This document shows positions 48,021 through 56,013 of a stretch of 64,000 nucleotides of DNA, one piece after another. A program made the position numbers and the translations under genes. Location: assembly GCF_003977685.1 (NCBI RefSeq), contig NZ_RYZH01000007.1, positions 62,001-126,000 on the forward strand. Reading direction: 5' to 3'. The number at the start of each line of letters is the position of its first letter. The first letter of the stretch is position 1. Under the pieces are notes generated by a model. That model worked only from the letters and a program-made list of their open reading frames with translations, made no database searches and had not been told where the DNA came from. Source of the stretch: Tautonia sociabilis. Its GTDB lineage: Bacteria; Planctomycetota; Planctomycetia; Isosphaerales; Isosphaeraceae.

Positions 48021-49187
48021 ATGGGCTTCCTGAACGGGCGCGTCAGCTACATGCGGTTCCGGGTCGGTGGCGAGTCCCCCTTGCCGATCGACGAGGAGTT
48101 GCTCGAGAAGGTCTCCGCGCACGCGATCGGCCGCCACGGCGACGCCGATCCGACCGACGGGGTCCACTTCGGCTGGTCGGGCGGCAATCACGTCCTCGAC
48201 ATGACCTTCGACCTGGGCAAGAACCTCGTCAACGACGCCCTGCACCTGGGCCTCCGCATCGACGCCGACAAGATCCCCGGCGACCTCCTGAAGGCCTACA
48301 CCCAGATCGAGCTCGACGCCCGGGCCGCCCAGAACCCCAGCGGACGCCCCACCAAGGCCCAGCGTGAGGAGGCCAAGGAGGCCGCCAAGGTCCGCGCCGA
48401 GGCCGAGGCCGCCGACGGCCGCTACCGCCGCCGCAAGATGCACCCCATCCTCTGGGACTGCCGCACCAACATCCTCTACGCCGGGTCCGCCTCCAACGCC
48501 GTGCTCGACCGCCTGCTCCCCCTCTTCCGGGACACCTTCGACCGCTCGCTGGAGCCCCTCACCGCAGGCGCCCTGGCCTCCTCGATCGCCGCCGAGCTGG
48601 GACGGGACGACGCCCTCTCCGACTCCGCCCCCCTGGCCCTCTTCGGCGACGGCGAGTCGGCCCTCTACTCCTCGATCGCCTGGGCCGAGGCCGACCCGAC
48701 GAGCAAGGACTACTGGGGCAACGAGTTCCTCCTCTGGCTCTGGTATACCCTCCAGTACGAGGGAGACGTGCTCACCCTGGCCGACGGCTCCGAGTGCTCG
48801 GTCATGATCTCCAAGACCCTGCAGCTCGACTGCCCCCGGGGCGAGACCGGCCGCGACAGCCTCTCCAACGAGGGGCCGACCCGACTGCCTGAGGCACTCC
48901 GCGCCCTCCAGTCGGGCAAGCTCCCCCGCAAGGCCGGCCTGCTCATCGAGCGGCAAGGGTCCACCTACGACCTGACCATCCAGGCCGAGTCCATGGCCGT
49001 CTCGGGCGCCTCGCTCCCCAAGGAAGACGGCGTCTCCGGCCGAGAGGCCCACGAAGGGCGGATCGACTACCTCCGCCACTTGACCGAGACGCTCGACCTG
49101 CTCTACGGCTCCTACGTCCGTCGCCGCCTCGACCCGAGCTGGAACGGCGAGCTGGGCCGCATCCGAGACTGGCTCCGAGCGGCCTGA
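48021..49187 (+). CDS. RdgC-like protein
   Basis: 388 residues. The MGFLNGRVSYMRFRV start, the VSAHAIGRH region, the central basic segment KAQREEAKEAAKVRAEAEAA and the RTNILYAGSASNAVLDRLL / FRDTFDRSLEPLTAG strands resemble recombination-associated RdgC, a ring-shaped dsDNA-binding inhibitor of RecA, but the similarity is distant and the protein is about 85 residues longer than E. coli RdgC. The C-terminal LRHLTETLDLLYGSYVRRRL is helical. Start chosen at the first homology-like Met, behind GGAGGAGCGCC. Confidence 0.55.
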   Translation: MGFLNGRVSYMRFRVGGESPLPIDEELLEKVSAHAIGRHGDADPTDGVHFGWSGGNHVLDMTFDLGKNLVNDALHLGLRIDADKIPGDLLKAYTQIELDARAAQNPSGRPTKAQREEAKEAAKVRAEAEAADGRYRRRKMHPILWDCRTNILYAGSASNAVLDRLLPLFRDTFDRSLEPLTAGALASSIAAELGRDDALSDSAPLALFGDGESALYSSIAWAEADPTSKDYWGNEFLLWLWYTLQYEGDVLTLADGSECSVMISKTLQLDCPRGETGRDSLSNEGPTRLPEALRALQSGKLPRKAGLLIERQGSTYDLTIQAESMAVSGASLPKEDGVSGREAHEGRIDYLRHLTETLDLLYGSYVRRRLDPSWNGELGRIRDWLRAA

Positions 49188-49225
49188 CACCGGATCGCGT
49201 CTCGAGGGAGGCCCGTCGGGGCGGG

Positions 49226-49475
49226 TCCGGTCCGGTCCGCTCCGCTCGACTCTGCTCGGCTCTGCTCGACTCCCCTCTGCTCCGCTCGGCTCTGCTCGAC
49301 TCCCCTCTGCTCCGCTCGGCTCTGCTCGACTCCCCTCTGCTCCGCTCGGCTCTGCTCGACTCCCCTCTGCTCCGCTCGACGCTGCTCGACTCCCCTCTGC
49401 TCCGCTCGACGCTGCTCGACTCCCCTCTGCTCCGCTCGGCTCTGCTCGACTCCCCTCTGCTCTGCTCCACTCTGC
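49226..49475. repeat. Pentamer CTCNN array with 30-bp higher-order unit
   Basis: About fifty consecutive pentamers of form CTCNN. From 49261 to 49470 they are organised in seven 30-bp units (CTCTG CTCGA CTCCC CTCTG CTCCG CTCGG in one phase), five nearly identical and the last degenerate. It lies in the convergent gap 49188-49694 behind the RdgC-like gene and ends in a 13-C run. The strand-specific bias (all CTC on the plus strand) is striking. It is not CRISPR: there are no spacers. Confidence 0.85.
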
Positions 49476-49486
49476 GAACCTCCCCC

Positions 49487-49511
49487 GGTCCCCCCCCCCC
49501 CCAGGGGGACC
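49487..49511. terminator. Hairpin around a poly-C run
   Basis: GGTCCCCC (49487-49494) pairs with GGGGGACC (49504-49511); the loop is part of a run of 13 C (49490-49502). Probable terminator between the RdgC-like gene and the convergent hypothetical gene. The remaining gap up to 49694 shows nothing else. Confidence 0.35.
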
Positions 49512-49694
49512 GCCCTTCCCGACGGATCGGGCGCTGATCTGGCCGGAGCCCTCGGATCGCTGGTGATTCGAGGGCCGGGGCGGGCCGGGGAGGGCCGGAT
49601 CCTGCCGACCCCGGCCCGCCCGATGCGAGAAGATCTGGTTCGAGGGGGAGGCGGCGGGGAGGCACCCTGGCCCACCCTCGGATCGCCGGCCGGG

Positions 49695-50285
49695 TCAATC
49701 GGATGATCGATCGCAGCCCGCCGGATCGTCGCCGGTCGCCGAGGGCTCGCCGGCCTCCTTCCCGTCGGCGGACGGGGCCTGGTCCCCGGGATCGGCCAGG
49801 GCCTCGGGCCGCTGCTCGGGCGGACAGGCGTCGTAGACTCGGTCGCGGAGCCGGGCCCAGTAGGCCCAGTCGTGCGCCTCCAGCACCCGGGCCCGGAACT
49901 CGGACGAGAGCCCGTCCTCGGCGGCGGCGAGCGACCGGGCCCCCTCCCGGGCGCAGGGCGGATACCACGGCCGTTGCACAGGGTACAGGACCGGCTCGTC
50001 GACCACCGTCAGCACCAGCCCGAGCCGTCGTCTCGACTCCCAGCGGTGCACCCGATCGTGCGGGCAGGGCGCGCCCAGGTCGTCGGCGACCATCGAGATC
50101 AGCGACGGGCGCTCCCGGATCGACTCGGCCACCACGGCGGAGGCGACTCGGACCCGCTCGATCGTCCGGGAGAGCTGGCAGTCCAGGCAGTCCTCCTCGA
50201 TCCGGACCGAGTCGACGGCGACGGTCCAGGAAACGACGGCGGCCAACCCGACCCCCGCGAGGCTGATCCACGCTCTCTTGGTCAT
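49695..50285 (-). CDS. Hypothetical protein with N-terminal membrane anchor
   Basis: 196 residues. TKRAWISLAGVGLAAVVSWT is a signal anchor or signal peptide; the mature part has a DCLDCQLS cysteine pair, a second Cys cluster further on (PPCAREGARS, DACPPEQRP) and an acidic, Pro-rich C-terminus. The four-Cys spacing could bind metal or form disulfides outside the cytoplasm. No family recognised. Divergent from the cupin gene; the 272-nt gap between has no clear promoter. Confidence 0.55.
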   Translation of the reverse strand: MTKRAWISLAGVGLAAVVSWTVAVDSVRIEEDCLDCQLSRTIERVRVASAVVAESIRERPSLISMVADDLGAPCPHDRVHRWESRRRLGLVLTVVDEPVLYPVQRPWYPPCAREGARSLAAAEDGLSSEFRARVLEAHDWAYWARLRDRVYDACPPEQRPEALADPGDQAPSADGKEAGEPSATGDDPAGCDRSSD

Positions 50286-50557
50286 CGATCCCGTCCCGTG
50301 ATCGTTGGCCCCGCCCCACCTCATGCCCCGGGAGCGTCCCCCGATGGTGATGAGGAAGATGCCGACGCGTCCCGCCAGCCCGATTGTCGCGGCCGAGGCT
50401 GGCCGCCGCAATGGCCGGGTGATCGACCGAGTGATCGGCCCGGACTGGCGGGGCGACCTGGCCGGCCGTTCTTGGCAGAATCGGAGATCAGGCAGGGCCG
50501 GGGCGCAACCTCCTCCCGAACAGTCCCGAGCCCGCCGAGAATCCCGGGGACTCGCCC

Positions 50558-51058
50558 ATGACGGATGCGCCATCCTGGATCGCCCGACTCGGACTGCAGG
50601 ACCACCCCGAGGGGGGATTCTTCTCGGAATCCTACCGCTCCGCCGACCAGCTCGACGCCGGAATCCTCGGCGGGAGATACGACGGGCCCAGGCCGGTCGC
50701 CACGTCGATCTACTTCCTGCTGACCAGCGACTCCTTCTCGAGCTTGCACCGGCTGAACTCCGACGAGCTGTGGTACTTCCACGCCGGCTCCCCGCTCACG
50801 GTCCACGTCATCGACCCCGAGGGGGCCTATCGGCCGATCAAGGTCGGGCTGAACCTCGACGACGGCCAGCGTCCCCAGGCGGTCGTCCCGGCCGGGAGCT
50901 GGTTCGGGGCGACCGTGGACGAGCCCGGCGGCTTCTCCCTGGTCGGCTGCGCCGTCGCCCCCGGCTTCGCCTTCGCCGACTTCGAGCTCGCCGACCGAGA
51001 CCAGCTGACCCGAGCCTTCCCCCAGCACGCCGAGCTGATCGCCCGACTCACCCGATGA
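50558..51058 (+). CDS. DUF985 cupin protein
   Basis: 166 residues. LGLQDHPEGGFFSESYRS, SIYFLLTSDSFSSLHRLNSD and ELWYFHAGSPLTVHVIDPEG are the conserved blocks of the DUF985 cupin family, with His and Glu metal-site candidates in HRLNSDELWYFH. The reaction is unknown. ATG 50558 directly precedes the conserved N-terminus. Confidence 0.85.
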   Translation: MTDAPSWIARLGLQDHPEGGFFSESYRSADQLDAGILGGRYDGPRPVATSIYFLLTSDSFSSLHRLNSDELWYFHAGSPLTVHVIDPEGAYRPIKVGLNLDDGQRPQAVVPAGSWFGATVDEPGGFSLVGCAVAPGFAFADFELADRDQLTRAFPQHAELIARLTR

Positions 51059-51435
51059 GCGGCCCGTTCAGGAACCGGCCCCGCCGCTCGGCCCCGGTTT
51101 CCCCTCCCAGGTCCTTCCCGGCGGATCGTGCCCCTCCCGAGCCGGCCGGAACGGAGGGCGCCCCGATCCCAGCCTCCGCGGCCCCTTGCCGGGCAGCGCT
51201 CCGATCGGTCCCCTTCTCCTCCCGAGCAGGATCGACGGATCGGGAGGCCGATCGCCCTCCCCGGGACGAAACCTCGAAAACACTCGGACATCAACATCCG
51301 TCCGTCCGTCCGACCATCCCCGAGTCCCCCCCTGCCCTCCAATCGCCGGCAGCGGAGCGGGGAGAGCGCCCCCTGGATCAACGGGCCGTCCCACTGCTCC
51401 GGCTTCGGTGGTCGATCGGCCCGCGTTCCCAAACG

Positions 51436-51479
51436 AACGCGGCCGATGACCCTCGACTGGCGAGGGCCTCGGCCGCGTT
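51436..51479. terminator. Long two-part hairpin in a convergent gap
   Basis: Outer stem 51436-51446 with 51469-51479 (11 bp), inner stem 51450-51455 with 51461-51466 (6 bp), loop ACTGG. An overlapping alternative hairpin pairs CCGCGTTC (51421-51428) with GAACGCGG (51435-51442). It lies in the 500-nt gap 51059-51558 between the cupin gene (+) and the Gln/Lys repeat gene (-), which also contains TCCG x4 (51297-51312) and no gene. Confidence 0.5.
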
Positions 51480-51558
51480 GAACGCGAGGCATCACGGTTT
51501 GGTCATCCCGGTTTCGATCTCCGGGGCAGCGCGAGCCCCTCATTCGGGAGCGATCCGA

Positions 51559-52188
51559 TTACCACCCCTTGCCCGGCGCCTGCGGGGCCGCCTTGACCGG
51601 CGCCTGCGGGGCCGGAGCGACCTTCACCGGGGCCTGCGGGGCCGGCATCACCTTCTGCGGAGCCGGAGCGACCTTCGCGGGCGCCTGCGGGGCCGGGGCG
51701 ACCTTGGCCGGAGCCTGGGGCGCGGGAGCGACCTTGGCCGGAGCCTGGGGCGCGGGAGCGACCTTGGCCGGAGCCTGGGGCGCGGGAGCGACCTTGGCCG
51801 GAGCCTGCGGGGCCGGAGCGACCTTGGCCGGAGCCTGCGGGGCCGGCATCACCTTCTGCGGGGCCGGGGCGACCTTCGCGGGCGCCTGCGGGGCCGGCAT
51901 CACCTTCTGCGGGGCCGGGAGGACCTTCGCCGGAGCCTGGGGAGCGGGAGCGACCTTGGCCGGGGCCTGGGGCGCCGGGGCGACCTTGGCCGGGGCCTGC
52001 GGGGCCGGCATCACCTTCTGCGGAGCCGGGGCGACCTTCGCCGGGGCCTGCGGGGCCGGCATCACCTTGGCGGGCGCCTGGGGCGCCGGGGTGACCTGAG
52101 CGCTGGCGTACACCATATCCTTATGGTGATCGCCGTGCCCGGTCCCCACGTTGCTCAATGCAAGTGTCAGGACCAAAGCCTTGGTCAT
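51559..52188 (-). CDS. Secreted Pro/Ala repeat protein with one Gln and one Lys per unit
   Basis: 209 residues. Signal-type N-terminus (MTKALVLTLALSNVGTG, AxA site at YASA-Q), a GHGDHHKD His-rich patch, then 19 tandem units. Fourteen are close to APAPQAPAKV (10 residues, 30-bp DNA unit), four are a 7-residue short form APAPQKV, and the last is APQAPGKGW. Every unit carries exactly one Gln and one Lys, with no other charged residues, so the mature chain is basic, extended (Pro every 2-4 residues) and unstructured. Start at 52188 behind GAGGATATCCCG. Divergent from the transglutaminase-like gene; see the finding on the pair. Confidence 0.72.
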   Translation of the reverse strand: MTKALVLTLALSNVGTGHGDHHKDMVYASAQVTPAPQAPAKVMPAPQAPAKVAPAPQKVMPAPQAPAKVAPAPQAPAKVAPAPQAPAKVLPAPQKVMPAPQAPAKVAPAPQKVMPAPQAPAKVAPAPQAPAKVAPAPQAPAKVAPAPQAPAKVAPAPQAPAKVAPAPQAPAKVAPAPQKVMPAPQAPVKVAPAPQAPVKAAPQAPGKGW

Positions 52189-52751
52189 CGGGATATCCTC
52201 GAGGCTTGGAGAATCGGGTCGTTCGCCCCGATCGACGTCTCGATCGGTGACGGTGAACAGTCCCCCGACCCCTGGGGCGCCCGACCGTCCCGGTCGGGAC
52301 TCGACGGCACCTCGGCCTGGCCGATCCTTCCGTGGCACGGCGGGACAAGGGCCCCTTCGGCCAAGGTGTCGTCGGGCTCCTCGGCGTCTCCGGCCTCGGA
52401 ACCCTTCGGGGGGGACGGTGAGGGAGGCGAGGGCTCGGCTCGTGTCCACCGGCCGCGCCGATCCCGCACTCGGGGTGGCATTCTGGGTATCGGTCGCACC
52501 CCCCCGGGGGATGAAGGTTTTCGCGAGCCGGGGCGGGATGGCAAGCAGACGGACTCTAGGGGGTTTAACGAACCTCGGAGGCCCGCGGCAGCGGGGGACT
52601 CAATCTGCATCGACCCCTCGGATCGGGGCGGCCGAAACCACTGGGGCACGGCTCGCCGAAGCAGCGCCCCCCCGAGCCCGGGATGGATCCCGCGCGGCGG
52701 GGCTTGAGGACAGGGCGACACAATCCAACGTCGGGAATGACTGGAGGCAAC

Positions 52752-54305
52752 ATGCGCATCGGCAACGGGCTCAGCGGGTTCGCGGTCTGGGCCTTGGTCG
52801 CCCTCGCGGCGATCCCGACCTGCGCCGCGGCGAGGACGCCGCAGGAACGGGTGCAACCGGTCCCCCTGGGCGGTACGCTGCCCGGACAGGAGGGAGACCG
52901 GTACTTCGGGGTGTATATCCCCACCCGATACGGGGGCGAGCTGACAATCTCGGCCAGCTCCGGCCGCGTGGAGGAGCTGCTGGGCCCCGATGGCCGGCCT
53001 CGCGCCAACGGCGGCGAGGTCGGCCGCGACCGCCACGGCTGGTACACCTTCGCGGTCCGGGGGGCCGAGGCTCCCTACTCCGTCTCGACCCGGTTCGTCC
53101 AGGTCGGAGAGGCGGCGCGACGCCCCTGGAACTTCTACTACTGGCCGACCAAGGGGGACTCGATCCATGAGCCCTGGGTTGGCGGCAACGGCAGGGTCGA
53201 CACCCGGTACGTCAACGGCGACGACCGGCTGGTCGCCACTCCGGGAGCCTACATCGCCCCGGGCCAGGACATCGTCCTGCCTGGCCCCAACGGCATCCTG
53301 GAAACCATGCCCGCCCCCGGCGACACCTCCACCTGGTTCCCCAACCTCTACGACGACCTGACCTGGCGCGGGCCCGACGGCACCCTCTTCTCCACCCCCT
53401 CCCCCCTGCTGAAGTACGACCAGCTCTTCGGCTCCAACGCCCGGGGCTGGGAGGCGGCCAACGCCCAAAACCAGGACATCAACCGCTGGCCGGGCCACTG
53501 CCTCGGCGGCGCCGTGGCGTCGATCCTGCTCAACGAGCCGGTTCCCGCCCCGGGATCGGGCATGACCCGCGATGAGCTGAAGGCCCTCTGGGCCGAGCTG
53601 GGGGAGAACCACCTCAACCACCGGATCGCCGACTACGCCACCGACATCCCCGCTGGTCCCCCCCGCCCCGGCCCGGACGTGACCGACCGCTTCGCCCCCC
53701 AGGTGCACCGGATGCTCGAGCAGCACGTCCGAGGTCAGCGCCAGGCGCTGCTGTCCAACATGAGAGCCTTCCCCCCCAACGGCACCCCGAACGAGGTCTG
53801 GAACCAGGGCATCGGCAAGGTCACGACCACCTACTACGCCCAGCCTGGCAAGGGAGAGCGCTCGGTTCGCCTGGTCGTCGAGGTCGAGACGAACACCGGG
53901 TCGAACCTGAACGAGAGCGACCCCAAGCCCCGGGTGGCCATCTATGAATACACACTGGTCTACGGGCTCGACGGCGAGATCGACCAGTCCAAGGCCTACC
54001 AGTGCGATTGGGTGGCCGTCCGGGGAGACGCGATGTACGCCCCGCTGAACGTGCTGGAGCTGGCCAACGACACCCGGTGGCAGGGGCACAACCCCTTTGT
54101 CACCGAGGCGAACATCCGGGCGATCGACCTGGCCAACGGCGGCGGCATGATCGGCCGGTTCGCTGGCTCTCCTCCGCAGTTCCGGCCGGTGTCCACCTTC
54201 GAGGCCGGCCGGGCCCCGGTCTTCGGCGGCCTCGGCTCCGGCGACGGACTGCCCGGAGCCCCGACCCCTCGCCGAGGCGTCCTCTCCCGGCTCTTCTCCC
54301 GCTGA
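52752..54305 (+). CDS. Secreted transglutaminase-like protein (elicitor type)
   Basis: 517 residues with a signal peptide (GLSGFAVWALVALAAIPTCAAA). After a beta-rich N-terminal domain (about 30-220) comes a region matching the pattern of TGase_elicitor (PF16683-type): catalytic Cys250 in WPGHCLGGA, His319 in PQVHRML, the EVWNQ block (Trp350) and the EYTLVYGLDGEIDQS/CDWV strand. These are thought to cross-link Gln and Lys side chains. The start at 52752 follows TGGAGGCAAC; 52737 is an alternative. Divergent from the Gln/Lys repeat gene; the 563-nt gap 52189-52751 holds no other gene and no certain promoter. Activity is inferred from motif pattern only. Confidence 0.6.
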   Translation: MRIGNGLSGFAVWALVALAAIPTCAAARTPQERVQPVPLGGTLPGQEGDRYFGVYIPTRYGGELTISASSGRVEELLGPDGRPRANGGEVGRDRHGWYTFAVRGAEAPYSVSTRFVQVGEAARRPWNFYYWPTKGDSIHEPWVGGNGRVDTRYVNGDDRLVATPGAYIAPGQDIVLPGPNGILETMPAPGDTSTWFPNLYDDLTWRGPDGTLFSTPSPLLKYDQLFGSNARGWEAANAQNQDINRWPGHCLGGAVASILLNEPVPAPGSGMTRDELKALWAELGENHLNHRIADYATDIPAGPPRPGPDVTDRFAPQVHRMLEQHVRGQRQALLSNMRAFPPNGTPNEVWNQGIGKVTTTYYAQPGKGERSVRLVVEVETNTGSNLNESDPKPRVAIYEYTLVYGLDGEIDQSKAYQCDWVAVRGDAMYAPLNVLELANDTRWQGHNPFVTEANIRAIDLANGGGMIGRFAGSPPQFRPVSTFEAGRAPVFGGLGSGDGLPGAPTPRRGVLSRLFSR

Positions 54306-54330
54306 GCCCCCTCCCCTCTCCCGCGATCGA

Positions 54331-54361
54331 CCCCCGAGCGGCCCTTCCGGCCGCTCGGGGG
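54331..54361 (+). terminator. Strong terminator of the transglutaminase-like gene
   Basis: A perfect 13-bp stem (54331-54343 with 54349-54361), loop CTTCC, followed by TCGCGTCGTTTT. It is the best intrinsic terminator in the window and begins 25 nt after the stop codon. The rest of the gap to 54623 shows nothing else. Confidence 0.7.
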
Positions 54362-54623
54362 TCGCGTCGTTTTCCACGGGGGGGACCGAACCCGGCCTCC
54401 TCTCCCGACAGGACGGAAGTCCCGCGTTTTCCTCACCCTCGGCACAACCGCCCGGGTCGACGACGGCGGCCATCATCGTCGGCACGGCCGTTCAAGTTTG
54501 CCACGGGGGCAGGACGATCATCGGGAACAGGTGGCGGGACCCCGGCCCCCGAGGAACCGGGAGGGTTTCCCGTCTCCTCGGGACTGGGCTCCACCTCGAT
54601 GACACCCGACCGGGACCCCTCCC

Positions 54624-55106
54624 ATGATCGGAACCTCTCTCGTCCGCGAGGCGCCCGCGCCCGGTCGGACGGGGCCATCCCGGCTCTCCCCACCGCCGGT
54701 GCTGATCGAGGTCCCGACCCTGCCGGGAAACCGACCGCACCAGGCCCGCCGGCCCTCCTCCGCTCGCGTCGCGGCCGCCGGTCAGGTCCGGCGCCGGCTC
54801 CGCCGGGAGGTCCGCCTGGCGCTGGGGATCGTCGGGATCGTCGCCGCCTCGGCGGGCCCGGCGTGGCTTGGGCTCCGGGGCCGATGGCCCGGCGCCGACG
54901 ACGTCCGGCCCTCGCCCTCCCCCTCGGCCCTGGAGGCCGGGCCGGCCACCCTCCCCGACCCGTTCGCGATCGAGCTGCGTTCCCCGATCCCCGAGCCGGC
55001 CGGGGCGATCGACCCGGATCCGTGGGCCGAAGGGCCGCCGGTGGCCTTCCCGGGCTATCTCCTGCCGGGAGACGGCGACGAGGAGCACGGCGATGAGAGA
55101 GATTGA
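54624..55106 (+). CDS. Hypothetical one-TM protein of an EPS-type module
   Basis: 160 residues: a basic, Pro-rich cytoplasmic N-terminus, a single transmembrane helix (about 69-88, LALGIVGIVAASAGPAWLGL) and a Pro/Asp-rich outer tail. No domain known. Its last 14 bases overlap the next gene, so it is coupled to the CpsD-like ATPase and may anchor it. Confidence 0.55.
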   Translation: MIGTSLVREAPAPGRTGPSRLSPPPVLIEVPTLPGNRPHQARRPSSARVAAAGQVRRRLRREVRLALGIVGIVAASAGPAWLGLRGRWPGADDVRPSPSPSALEAGPATLPDPFAIELRSPIPEPAGAIDPDPWAEGPPVAFPGYLLPGDGDEEHGDERD

Positions 55107-55899
55107 TCGCGCCCTGGCCGAGGCCTACGGCAAGGAGGCCGGATACCGAGACCCCTCCCGGTCGGCCTCCTCCCCGCGCCGTTGCTCCACCGACTCCCTC
55201 CCCCCCGCCGAGGCCCGGGAGCCCTCCCCGGCCCCTCCCCCGCCCCACTTTCTCGTCCCCGGCGCCGCCACGGTCACCCTGAACTGGCCGGCGACGGTTC
55301 GGGCGCTCGAGCGCGAGCACGGCGCCCGGTTCGAGCGGCTGGCCGACCGGCTCATCGAGGCCCGGGACCTCGAGGGGGTCCGCGTGCTGCTGGTGACCAG
55401 TTGCCACCGGGCCGAAGGGCGGACGACCCTGGTTCTGACCGTCGCCCGGGCCCTGGCCCGCCGCCCCGGTCGGGTCCTGCTCGTGGACGGCGACCTCGGC
55501 GGCCCGATGATCGCCCGACTGCTGGGCCTTCGCCCGCGATCCGGCCTGGACGACGTGGTCCTTGATGGCGTGCCGGCCGCCGACGCCATCATGCACGCGC
55601 CCGACGACCACCTGAGCATCCTCCCCTTGCGAGGGCCGGTCGCCCGCCCCCGCGAGTTCCTCAACAGCCCCGGCTGGTCGTGCCTCATGGCCCGGCTCCG
55701 CCGCGACTATGAGTTCGTGCTCATCGACGGCAGTCCCCTGTTCGCCGGCCTCTCCGCCGCCGTGCTCCACCGGGCCGTCGACGCCGCCGTGCTGGTCACC
55801 CACCGGGCCTTGACCGGCGACCGAACGCTCCTGCGCGCCAGAGAGGTGCTCGACGCCGGAGGCGTCCCGCTGCTCGGGCTGGCGGAGACGTTCGTCTGA
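55093..55899 (+). CDS. CpsD/BY-kinase-like ATPase with altered P-loop
   Basis: 268 residues. Overall pattern of CpsD/CapB: a P-loop at HRAEGRTTLVLTVARALA, the Walker A' LLVDGDLGGP (Asp132, Asp134), DDVVLDGVPAADAI and the strand FVLIDGSPLFAG (Walker B). The usual GEGKT/S lysine is replaced by Arg110, and there is no Tyr-rich C-terminal tail. Such kinases control exopolysaccharide chain length and export. It may be inactive in ATP hydrolysis or use Arg instead. Overlaps the upstream gene by 14 nt and lies 114 nt before the AAA ATPase gene. Confidence 0.65.
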   Translation: MREIDRALAEAYGKEAGYRDPSRSASSPRRCSTDSLPPAEAREPSPAPPPPHFLVPGAATVTLNWPATVRALEREHGARFERLADRLIEARDLEGVRVLLVTSCHRAEGRTTLVLTVARALARRPGRVLLVDGDLGGPMIARLLGLRPRSGLDDVVLDGVPAADAIMHAPDDHLSILPLRGPVARPREFLNSPGWSCLMARLRRDYEFVLIDGSPLFAGLSAAVLHRAVDAAVLVTHRALTGDRTLLRAREVLDAGGVPLLGLAETFV

Positions 55900-56013
55900 G
55901 CGGCGGCCCCGGACGAACGGGGGGATGAGCACGCATGCCGGATGAGGGCCGCCGGGAGAGCTCCCGGCGCGTCCGACAGGGGAGCAGGGCCGCGGCGGCC
56001 CCGGGAGCCGATC

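Noticed and set aside
49261..49470. 30-bp direct repeats as a CRISPR array
   Set aside because: Units are contiguous with no spacers, pentameric inside, and no cas gene is in the window.
48943..50319. Long minus-strand frame with SRGESS and AERSRG repeats
   Set aside because: It is only the translation of the CTCNN array; the repeats come from the DNA period and the frame crosses a strong hairpin and the real gene at 49695-50285.
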